Origin: a bacterium
Lineage (GTDB): Bacteria; JAJVIF01; JAGGVT01
NCBI GenBank assembly: GCA_021157815.1
Contig: JAGGVT010000179.1
Span: 1 to 11,929, forward strand
DNA: 11,929 bases
Reading direction: 5' to 3'
Below the pieces are notes generated by a model. It searched no databases, was not told where the DNA came from, and worked only from the letters and a program-made list of their open reading frames with translations. The stretch's first letter is position 1. Every line of letters starts with the position of its first letter. Shown here piece after piece: positions 6,423 to 11,929 of this stretch. Made by a program: the position numbers and the translations under genes.

Positions 6423-6655
6423 TTTGAAATTTTGGCTCTTCAATAAATCGTGTGGGTTGAGTTTCGATTGAGTAAAAAAAGGGGACTTTCCCAACCAAGT
6501 GAATAAACACAGTATAAATAAGGGGTTACAGCATAGTATATTGATAACATCAGATTTGAAGCATCATGTGGACGTACCCCATGATTAGGGAATGCCCCTT
6601 TTTTTACGGGGGTGCAAATAACCCACACAGTTTATTGAAGTGCCGAAATTTTAAG
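6423..6655 (+). ncRNA. candidate structured RNA: 233-nt long-hairpin element
   Basis: This sequence folds as a set of nested stems. P1 pairs 6423-6458 with 6620-6655 without gaps over 36 positions: 30 Watson-Crick, four G.U and two mismatches. An internal loop of 15 and 14 nt (6459-6473, 6606-6619) follows. P2 pairs 6474-6492 with 6588-6605, 17 Watson-Crick pairs including A7GGGG/CCCCT7, with one bulged A and one U.U. P3 pairs GGGGTTAC (6522-6529) with GTACCCC (6574-6580). The four wobbles are G.U only if the + strand is transcribed; on the other strand they would be A.C mismatches. It may be a processed or trans-acting RNA, an operon-internal control element, or a decaying palindromic mobile repeat. 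A long stem interrupted by an internal bubble recalls 6S RNA, but I see no conserved 6S sequence. Confidence 0.5.
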
Positions 6656-6706
6656 AGAGATGCGGAAATATTTAATCTAAATCGTTTTCGGCTTGTTTCT
6701 TGCATA

Positions 6707-6786
6707 TTACGATTCAAGTCTGATAAATGCAAATAAGCCGGTATATTCTCTATCAATTAGAAAACCGGTAATTGGTCTCTGGCTTA
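6707..6786 (+). repeat. 80-bp leader repeat, copy B
   Basis: This is the second copy of the repeat at 53-132 (68/80 identical, gapless), ending 24 bp before the YqeK-LCP start codon. It has its own inverted repeats: TAAGCC (6734-6739) with GGCTTA (6781-6786), CCGGT (6738-6742) with ACCGG (6764-6768), and CAATTA with TAATTG across the ACCGG side. The TAAGCC/GGCTTA pair is only partly kept in copy A, whereas the CCGGT stem is kept in both. Confidence 0.7.
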
Positions 6787-6789
6787 AAA

Positions 6790-6803
6790 CAACACTAGTG
6801 TTG
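6790..6803. promoter_or_regulatory. perfect 14-bp palindrome before the YqeK-LCP start
   Basis: CAACACTAGTGTTG is a perfect palindrome ending seven bases before the ATG at 6811. Its position suits an operator for a dimeric repressor, or a hairpin that would mask the weak ribosome-binding region (GAGA, 6803-6806). Copy A of the upstream repeat is not followed by an equivalent palindrome, so this element is specific to the fusion gene. Confidence 0.45.
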
Positions 6804-6810
6804 AGAATTA

Positions 6811-8457
6811 ATGGATAAAACCAAAACGGAAAATATTACAGATACCATAGTAGAGCACCTGAAGCGCACATTGACGCCCAAGCTTTTCAATCATTGTTTG
6901 CATACTCGTGATTACGCACTGAAATTAAATAGTGAACTTTCACTTGGCCTTGATGAAACCAAAGTCGAGATTGCCGCTCTTCTGCATGACATGGCGAAGG
7001 AATATCCTGTCAGGCAGTATTTTGACATAGCCAACCGATATGGCTATGTCTTTGATGATTTCATCCTTAATAATTCAAAATTGATGCATGGCGTGATAGG
7101 AGCTTTCGAGGCGAAAAAATGGTTTGAAATTGATGATGATGAAATATTGAGCGCGATTGCCAAACACACAGTTGGTTGCGCTGATATGAACAACCTTGAT
7201 CTTCTCATTTTTGTCGCGGACAAAATTGAACCGGGCAGGAAATTTCCAGATGCCAATCGATTGCGAAAACTGATAGAGAAAAACTTTTTTAAAGGCACTC
7301 TTGCGATTTTCCAATCAAATAAAGAATTCGTTTTGTCAAAGGGTATCGAATACCACCCGGATGGCGACAGGGCAATTGAACGTTTGAAAAAGCGAATAGA
7401 CAATCCTGATTATCAAGAGACAATTGGAAAAACCCGCAAAGAAAAATCTGATGAAATTAACGGTGTCCTTGGCGCGAGTGAAAAGAAGACATTTATCCTA
7501 TCACTTATTTCAATCGACAGATACATAATCGTATGCGCGATTCTTGCAATATTAATCACCTTTCTCGGCTCGACTGTCTATGGCCTCTATGTTTTATACA
7601 CTGGAATTGGAACATCAAGCAATGCCGTTTCCGGAAAGCATTCGCCATCATATTATTTCAACGGCAGGGAGGAACTTCTCTTCCTTATAGCAGGACTTGA
7701 TGAGGTGGAACACAGAAGTCGCACCGATGCTTTAATCCTTGCCAAACTCGATTTCAAACGCAAGAAACTGAAACTTGTTTCAATTCCGCGTGATACGTAT
7801 GTCGAGATTCCAGGGAGTGTTTCAAACTATTGGGACAGGATTAATGCGGCATATACACGCGGTGGAAAGGAAAGGCTTCTTAAAGCAATTTACAATTTGA
7901 CAGGGCATTATCCGGATTATCTCATTCTCATTGATTATGAGGGATTCAAAACAATTGTTGATCTTATCGGTGGCGTTGAAATAGATGTGGAAAAAAATAT
8001 GAATTATGATGACAACGCTGGAGGTCTCCATATTCATATTCAAAAGGGATTGCAGGTGCTTAATGGTGATGATTCGCTGGGTTATGTGCGGTATCGCAAG
8101 GATATAGACGGCGACTTTTCCCGAATGAGACGGCAGCAGAATTTTGGGAAAGTTTTTTTAAAAAGTCTCAAAAGCCCTAAAAACGCTTTTAAAGCTGGAA
8201 AGATCATTTCAGCTATTGCTGAATGTGTTGATTTTACAGTAATTGAATCAGATAAAAAGGACTTGAATATCACGGATAAAAAGCTCAAATTCATTCAATA
8301 CATGGCAATCGAAAAAGTGATTAAAAATGTCCCATCTGATAACATACAAAACAGTACTGTTCCCATTTCCAAGGAGGGCATTGTCGATAAGAAATGGGTG
8401 CTGATTCCCGACTATACTGAATTTGATATAATGATGACTGAGTTTTTTAGCCCTTAA
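6811..8457 (+). CDS. YqeK HD hydrolase fused to LCP cell-wall ligase
   Basis: This gene encodes a 548-residue fusion. Residues 1 to about 200 are a full-length YqeK-type HD domain, a family that cleaves Ap4A symmetrically to 2 ADP; likely metal ligands are His31, His59-Asp60, His93, His119 and Asp137 (LLHDMAK, LMHG, AKHT, VADKIEPGR). After a polar linker (about 200-226) one membrane helix spans about 237-260. An LCP (LytR-CpsA-Psr) domain follows from about 285 to 450 with GLD (295-297), RSRTD (302-306), SIPRD (324-328), RINAAYTRGG (343-352), VDLIGGVE (383-390), YVRYR (425-429) and DFSRMRRQQ (435-443). LCP enzymes attach lipid-linked polymers to the envelope. The single helix puts the HD domain in the cytoplasm and LCP outside. 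The linker contains no stop or internal Met. Separate yqeK and LCP genes are usual at this position. Confidence 0.9.
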   Translation: MDKTKTENITDTIVEHLKRTLTPKLFNHCLHTRDYALKLNSELSLGLDETKVEIAALLHDMAKEYPVRQYFDIANRYGYVFDDFILNNSKLMHGVIGAFEAKKWFEIDDDEILSAIAKHTVGCADMNNLDLLIFVADKIEPGRKFPDANRLRKLIEKNFFKGTLAIFQSNKEFVLSKGIEYHPDGDRAIERLKKRIDNPDYQETIGKTRKEKSDEINGVLGASEKKTFILSLISIDRYIIVCAILAILITFLGSTVYGLYVLYTGIGTSSNAVSGKHSPSYYFNGREELLFLIAGLDEVEHRSRTDALILAKLDFKRKKLKLVSIPRDTYVEIPGSVSNYWDRINAAYTRGGKERLLKAIYNLTGHYPDYLILIDYEGFKTIVDLIGGVEIDVEKNMNYDDNAGGLHIHIQKGLQVLNGDDSLGYVRYRKDIDGDFSRMRRQQNFGKVFLKSLKSPKNAFKAGKIISAIAECVDFTVIESDKKDLNITDKKLKFIQYMAIEKVIKNVPSDNIQNSTVPISKEGIVDKKWVLIPDYTEFDIMMTEFFSP

Positions 8458-8460
8458 GCC

Positions 8461-8489
8461 TTGCAGGTTTTAAAATTACAACCTAAAAT
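8461..8489 (+). promoter_or_regulatory. possible promoter of rsfS
   Basis: TTGCAG (8461-8466), a 17-bp spacer and TAAAAT (8484-8489) lie in the 74-bp gap before rsfS, predicting a leader of about 36 nt. The -10 is good and the -35 matches only half of the consensus. rsfS may also be read through from the upstream gene. Confidence 0.4.
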
Positions 8490-8531
8490 CTTAATGTTGG
8501 TTTAATAATCTAAACTGGATTATGGAGTCCC

Positions 8532-8924
8532 ATGCAGGATACCGACAAAACTATCGATACGGAATACATACCGGAAAACACCGAACTTAATCATGCAATT
8601 ACTTTGATGTTGGAGAAAAAAGCGCAGGACGTTGTTGTGGTTGACCTTAGGGGATTCACTCAGCTGTTTGACTTTGCGGTTATCGCATCCGGCCTGAGTT
8701 CGACTCAGCTCGATGTCATCAGGCGAACCCTGGAAAGAGGTTTGAGAAAAATTGGAACAAGACCTATGGGAACGGAAGGGTCAGCGCAAAGCGGTTGGAT
8801 TCTTCTCGATTATGTCGATTTCGTTATCCACGTATTCAGCAAGGAAAAAAGAGAATACTACCGCCTCGAAAAACTATGGGGCGACATGCCCTCAATAACG
8901 ATAGAAAATAATTCAGAATTGTAA
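8532..8924 (+). CDS. rsfS: ribosomal silencing factor RsfS (Iojap/YbeB family)
   Basis: This gene encodes RsfS (130 residues), which binds L14 on the 50S subunit and blocks joining with 30S when nutrients are short. The protein shows the family features in order: the KKAQDVVVVDLRG strand (about 29-41), DFAVIASGLSSTQ (47-59), the conserved glycine/tryptophan segment GSAQSGWILLDYVDFVIHVF (about 82-101), and the YYRLEKLWGDMP ending (about 108-119). About 19 variable residues precede the domain. GGAG at 8524-8527 supports the ATG. It closes the obg-nadD-yqeK-LCP-rsfS series in the usual order, and with Obg makes this block a 50S assembly and silencing cluster. Confidence 0.95.
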   Translation: MQDTDKTIDTEYIPENTELNHAITLMLEKKAQDVVVVDLRGFTQLFDFAVIASGLSSTQLDVIRRTLERGLRKIGTRPMGTEGSAQSGWILLDYVDFVIHVFSKEKREYYRLEKLWGDMPSITIENNSEL

Positions 8925-9006
8925 TATTCTCATAAAAATTCTTCATACAATCCTTTTCAATAAAATAAATAAATCTTAAAGAATAACTGACGAAAATACA
9001 CTCAGG

Positions 9007-9035
9007 TTGACTATTTATGCGTCATAATGTAAAAT
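9007..9035 (+). promoter_or_regulatory. promoter of tRNA-Ala
   Basis: TTGACT (9007-9012), a 17-bp spacer and TAAAAT (9030-9035), five of six matches in each box. The predicted start near 9042 lies about 26 nt before the tRNA. A perfect TTGACA at 9047-9052 has no -10 partner and is ignored. Confidence 0.7.
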
Positions 9036-9067
9036 CTTTCACTGATTTGACAGTTGAGGGAACAATT

Positions 9068-9142
9068 GGGGCTGTGGCGCAGAGGGAGCGCGTCTCCTTG
9101 GCATGGAGAAGGTCGGGGGTTCGATTCCCCCCAGCTCCACCA
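9068..9142 (+). tRNA. tRNA-Ala (anticodon GGC)
   Basis: A complete cloverleaf can be drawn: acceptor GGGGCTG/CAGCTCC (one G.U), D stem GCGC/GCGC, anticodon stem TCTCC/GGAGA with loop TTGGCAT, five-base variable region, T stem GGGGG/CCCCC with TTCGATT loop, discriminator A and an encoded CCA (9140-9142). The anticodon GGC is at 9100-9102 and reads GCC and GCU alanine codons. The gene is single, not in a tRNA cluster, and the following sequence shows no integrase or attachment-site duplication within the window. Confidence 0.97.
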
Positions 9143-9182
9143 ATCGTCAGATTGGAAGCACAAACTGTTTATTTGTACTTTT

Positions 9183-9191
9183 TGCTATAAT
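9183..9191 (+). promoter_or_regulatory. extended -10 promoter of the 404-aa exported protein gene
   Basis: TGCTATAAT is a perfect extended -10 (TGn-TATAAT). No good -35 is visible 17 bp upstream. The predicted start near 9198 leaves a leader of about 53 nt with the strong ribosome-binding site AAGGAGG at 9237-9243. Confidence 0.6.
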
Positions 9192-9250
9192 TTGTATTCT
9201 TATATTTTAAATAATACCATTCATCATCGCCTTCACAAGGAGGCAAAATA

Positions 9251-10465
9251 GTGATTAAAAAGTTTGCCATAATTACATCCCTTGCTATTCTAACCACAAT
9301 ATTGGTTCAGAATGCCGGTATGACGAAACGTGTTTTCGACACAGAACTTATGTTCAACCCACGATCTGGACAGAGCTATCATTACGCGCAGATGACGCGA
9401 TTAAGGGGTTCGGAGATTTCATTCCAGAGAGTTAAGGAATTCAGCGGTATGATTCAAACAATATTTGATGAGAAATGCAACTCGAATTCTAATGGAATCA
9501 TCTCAAACACTCTCCAATACCAGACTTATGAGGTACTGGGTGAAACCAGCGGCGTATGGGATGAACAGCCTTTTGGCGGGCCGTTTGGTCCGGGTAGAGG
9601 CCCATATTCCAGCGCTCCGTATGATCCCCCTTCCGGCAGTGAAGGTCCTGAAAGAGGTGAAGAAAGCCCTTCAGTTCAATCAGCTCCTGAAAATGAAGGT
9701 CCACAACCCATGCAGGGAATGGGTCCTGGCGGTGGTGGTTCCGGTGGCGGTGGCGAATGGGGCCAGCGGCAGAGACGTGAAGAATCCGACTCTTTCCGAA
9801 TCACACCGATTCTTGAAACCCAGTTGAATTATACAATTGCACAGGATGGCCGACTTCTCGACATGGAGGGACTCGATTTGATTGGCGATTTCTATGACCC
9901 GCAAAATCAAATCTCCGTCAGGCAGGTTTTCCAGTCATCTCACTTTTTAACTTTGCCAAGCTACGAAATTCATGTTGGCGAAAGCTGGCGTGGGCCTTTC
10001 TTCTGGACAATTCCTTTCGTCGGTGAAACACGAAAATTCGACATGCAGTTCACCCTTGAGGAAATTGAAATTCAGGAAAGATACCGGCTGGCAAACATTG
10101 CGTTCTATGGCATCGACCAGTTCGACACCGTAACAACCGATGAAAAATGGGACGATTTCTTCGGGACAGATGTTCGAATCGATTCGGATGTTCATTGTGA
10201 CGTCATGCTCAATGGGAACATACTTTTCGATATCGACCGTGGCATTGTAGTTGCGATTGGCGATGACCTTCGATCAAAACAGTGGATACCCTACATCAAC
10301 CCGAATTCATTCCCGACACCGCTTGGAAGCAACAATCTACTTTCAACAATTGTAGTTGACAGGATGGACACCAAAACTCCACTTGGCAACGTGTTGGATA
10401 ATGAGCCAAGAACGGATCACATCGTTCAGGACATGGTCTGGTCAACATGGTTAATTCTTGAGTAA
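9251..10465 (+). CDS. exported protein of unknown function with Gly/Pro-rich insert
   Basis: I do not recognise this 404-residue protein. It starts with GTG, supported by AAGGAGG seven bases upstream. Residues 1 to about 22 form a signal peptide or membrane anchor (MIKK then a hydrophobic run). A first folded part (about 28-102) is followed by a low-complexity linker at about 105-180, rich in Gly, Pro, Ser and Glu, with two GGGG runs. A second folded part (about 183-404) contains LPSYEIHVGESWRG (235-248), strand-like segments, and NGNILFDIDRGIVVAIGDD (321-339). The pattern of a protein sized or delivered by GxSW and ending in xFDxxxGxV resembles DUF6263-like exported beta-rich proteins, but that is only an impression. 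It has its own promoter and terminator, so it is a single-gene unit. The only Cys residues are 76 and 316. Confidence 0.75.
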   Translation: MIKKFAIITSLAILTTILVQNAGMTKRVFDTELMFNPRSGQSYHYAQMTRLRGSEISFQRVKEFSGMIQTIFDEKCNSNSNGIISNTLQYQTYEVLGETSGVWDEQPFGGPFGPGRGPYSSAPYDPPSGSEGPERGEESPSVQSAPENEGPQPMQGMGPGGGGSGGGGEWGQRQRREESDSFRITPILETQLNYTIAQDGRLLDMEGLDLIGDFYDPQNQISVRQVFQSSHFLTLPSYEIHVGESWRGPFFWTIPFVGETRKFDMQFTLEEIEIQERYRLANIAFYGIDQFDTVTTDEKWDDFFGTDVRIDSDVHCDVMLNGNILFDIDRGIVVAIGDDLRSKQWIPYINPNSFPTPLGSNNLLSTIVVDRMDTKTPLGNVLDNEPRTDHIVQDMVWSTWLILE

Positions 10466-10520
10466 TTTGCTTGATATGCTATTTACATTTATATTCAGTT
10501 TACCTTTATAGTTAGAAAAC

Positions 10521-10545
10521 AAACCCGCGCACCCCGCGGGTTTTT
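10521..10545 (+). terminator. intrinsic terminator of the 404-aa protein gene
   Basis: A perfect 9-bp stem (AAACCCGCG at 10521-10529, CGCGGGTTT at 10535-10543) with a CACCC loop ends in a run of five T. It lies 56 bp past the stop codon and is the clearest rho-independent terminator in the window. A-rich sequence before the stem makes it weakly bidirectional. Confidence 0.85.
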
Positions 10546-10620
10546 CATTTTCTCCACGCCGGGAGCTTCAGCACCCCTGTAAAAAAACTGCGGCTTACGC
10601 CCCTTCGCCGGCAAGATTAG

Positions 10621-10748
10621 GGCTGTTGAAAAGCTAAATATGTAGGGGTGAACCTTGTGTTCGCCCACTAGTGGGTCGCCCTGTATTTATGCCTAACTTT
10701 CTGGGCGAACACAAGGTTCGCCCCTACATTAGCGCTTTTTCAACAGCC
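10621..10748. repeat. long palindromic dispersed repeat (47-bp arms)
   Basis: The arms at 10621-10667 and 10702-10748 are inverted complements, identical except around 10633-10642 and one base near 10649, separated by a 34-bp loop. The inner arms carry GTAGGGG(T/C)GAACC...GTTCGCCC and the outer ends GGCTGTTGAAAA. Such palindromes are known as non-coding, probably mobile, intergenic repeats in several phyla. A further repeat-like string, GAAAGCGGGAATGAC, follows at 10751-10765. No transposase is present, so any movement would need an enzyme encoded elsewhere. The sequence between the terminator and this repeat (10546-10620) shows nothing I can name. Confidence 0.8.
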
Positions 10749-10815
10749 ACGAAAGCGGGAATGACGAGTTATTCGAGACCTGCTTATATTTAATTTCCAA
10801 CTGATAGAAATCCTG

Positions 10816-10824
10816 TGATATAAT
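10816..10824 (+). promoter_or_regulatory. extended -10 promoter of the subtilase gene
   Basis: TGATATAAT is a perfect extended -10 (TGn-TATAAT), with a weak TTCCAA (10795-10800) as -35 at an 18-bp spacing. Transcription would start near 10831 and leave a leader of about 70 nt before the ATG. Confidence 0.6.
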
Positions 10825-10902
10825 CGCAAAACTTTCAACCTTGGATTGGTGTTTTCAATCTAAATGTTGTATCAAAAGACAATTAAGTAACCGGGAGATG
10901 AA

Positions 10903-11929
10903 ATGAAAAACATACCAGGCAGGAAATATCGTATTGCTTCTTACACGTTACTCTCATTTCTGTTTGTTATTTTAAGCTGTTCTCTGTTATACGCACAGGG
11001 ATTCATATCCAACGAAAGGCCTCCAATCGCGAAAGAGGATGCCAAACCCGCTTTTGTGCAAGGGCAGGTTGTGGTTAAGTTTATCTACGGCAGGCATGTT
11101 GAATCCATTCAATCGTCAGATTCATTCGAGATTTCTTCATGGGAAAATCTTCCGTACGGTTTCACGCGAATATTTGTCGAGGGCGATGTCCTTGAAGTAT
11201 GCGCTGAGCTGATGAAGAATCCTGATGTGGCAATCGCAGAACCGAATTATATTAGATATCTGCAGGTAACTCCTGATGATCCTCTTTTCTACAAGCAGGA
11301 GAATCTTCAAATCTCTAATGCTGAAAGGGGATGGAATATCGAAACCGGTGACGCATCTGTTACTGTTGCGGTTATCGATACAGGTGTCGATACAGTTCAT
11401 CCCGACCTGAAAGCAAATCTCTTAAACGGCACGGATTTTAGAGATAACGATGAGGATGAAAGCGATGATTCGGGACATGGAACAGCGGTTACTGGTGTTG
11501 TCGCCGCGGTTGGTAATAATGCGGTTGGAATAGCAGGCGCAGCGTGGAATGTTAAAATTCTTCCACTCAGAGCATGTGGAGGTGCGAATCTTACATGTAG
11601 TGTGGTCGATGAAATTGAAGCAATCGAAGAGGCAATCCTGCAGGGTGTGGATATAATCAATCTAAGCCTTGGAGGGATGGGGGCATCCTCTATGGAAGAG
11701 GGCGCCTGCAATGATGCCTGGGATGCCGGTATTGTTCTGTTCGCAGCCGCCGGAAATAACCATCTCCTCGGCAAAATAGGCGATCCGGAAACAGAGGGTT
11801 TCATTAACTACCCTGCGGGTTATGCCAATGTTATTGGTGTTTCTTCCATTGACTATCCTGCTAACGGTAACTTAAGCGCTGTTGTGCTTTCCGATTTCAG
11901 CAATTCCGGCGATGCTGTCACAGTTACCG
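10903..11929 (+). CDS. secreted subtilisin-family (S8) serine protease, 3' end outside window
   Basis: This is a secreted subtilase; the frame is open to the window end (342 codons visible) and the gene continues beyond. GGGAG at 10893-10897 supports the ATG. A signal peptide covers about 1-31 with cleavage likely after LLYA. A propeptide-like segment follows (about 50-121), starting FVQGQVVVKF and ending PNYIRYL, which resembles the fervidolysin-type prodomain. The catalytic domain shows the Asp motif VAVIDTGVD (Asp159), the His motif DSGHGTAV (His192), the INLSLGG strand (252-258) and the oxyanion Asn in AAAGNN (Asn285). The catalytic Ser (GTSMA motif) would lie beyond the end and is not seen. 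It may carry further C-terminal domains, which cannot be judged here. The role is extracellular or periplasmic proteolysis. Confidence 0.93.
   Translation, partial: MKNIPGRKYRIASYTLLSFLFVILSCSLLYAQGFISNERPPIAKEDAKPAFVQGQVVVKFIYGRHVESIQSSDSFEISSWENLPYGFTRIFVEGDVLEVCAELMKNPDVAIAEPNYIRYLQVTPDDPLFYKQENLQISNAERGWNIETGDASVTVAVIDTGVDTVHPDLKANLLNGTDFRDNDEDESDDSGHGTAVTGVVAAVGNNAVGIAGAAWNVKILPLRACGGANLTCSVVDEIEAIEEAILQGVDIINLSLGGMGASSMEEGACNDAWDAGIVLFAAAGNNHLLGKIGDPETEGFINYPAGYANVIGVSSIDYPANGNLSAVVLSDFSNSGDAVTVT

Noticed and set aside
6440-6628. Minus-strand open frame of 62 codons in the nadD to fusion gap
   Set aside because: It lies entirely in the paired arms and loop of the hairpin element, has no ribosome-binding site and no protein-like composition.
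6423-6655. Firm identification of the hairpin element as 6S RNA
   Set aside because: Size and the long stem with a bubble fit loosely, but stem P1 is longer than usual and no conserved 6S sequence or neighbour gene is visible.
9068-9142. tRNA-Ala as an integration site of a mobile island
   Set aside because: No integrase gene and no repeat of the tRNA 3' end is seen downstream in the window.
9160-9182. Terminator after tRNA-Ala
   Set aside because: Only a 5-bp A/T stem (ACAAA/TTTGT) before a short T-run; too weak to call.
9054-9251. Open frame of 65 codons between rsfS and the 404-aa protein gene
   Set aside because: It runs straight through the tRNA-Ala gene and has no ribosome-binding site; the protein is only a translation of the tRNA.
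1-11929. CRISPR array, insertion sequence or prophage
   Set aside because: No regularly spaced direct repeats, transposase, integrase or phage genes were found on either strand; the only repeats are palindromes and one pair of leader copies.

Overview
The window comes from a moderately AT-rich bacterium, very probably an uncultured lineage with an outer membrane. That is an inference from a TPR lipoprotein, a SurA/PpiD-like parvulin, a polyprenyl-phosphate-type glycosyltransferase and an L27 without the cleaved N-terminal extension seen in Firmicutes. I cannot place it in a phylum from the sequence alone. Recognisable promoters are close to the sigma-70 consensus, several with an extended -10 (TGnTATAAT).

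Layout. (1) 1-2183: a dispersed-repeat fragment, an 80-bp leader repeat (copy A), a TPR lipoprotein gene (+), a palindromic repeat and hairpin, then a convergent family-2 glycosyltransferase gene (-). (2) 2319-3839: a secreted protein with two parvulin-like modules, transcribed divergently from the glycosyltransferase. (3) 3873-8924: the widely conserved ribosome-assembly/NAD block rplU - rpmA - terminator - obg - nadD - yqeK/LCP - rsfS. Here yqeK (HD-domain Ap4A hydrolase) and the LCP (LytR-CpsA-Psr) cell-wall ligase gene, usually separate neighbours, form one 548-codon reading frame. The 392-bp gap between nadD and the fusion holds a 233-nt long-hairpin element whose non-Watson-Crick pairs are mostly G.U on the + strand, suggesting an RNA, followed by copy B of the leader repeat and a perfect 14-bp palindrome next to the fusion start. 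(4) 9007-9142: tRNA-Ala(GGC) with its own promoter. (5) 9251-10545: an unrecognised exported protein with a Gly/Pro-rich insert and a clear terminator. (6) 10621-10748: a long palindromic repeat. (7) 10903 to the end: a secreted subtilisin-family protease cut by the window edge.

How the genes fit together. L21, L27, Obg and RsfS act on the 50S subunit, and NadD makes the NAD precursor. The fusion joins a cytoplasmic dinucleotide-polyphosphate hydrolase to an extracytoplasmic enzyme that attaches polymers to the envelope. The parvulin, TPR lipoprotein, glycosyltransferase, exported 404-aa protein and protease are all envelope or secretion functions. The best candidates for something new are the YqeK-LCP fusion, the structured RNA-like element in front of it, the 80-bp leader repeat shared with the TPR lipoprotein gene, and the apparently permuted parvulin modules.
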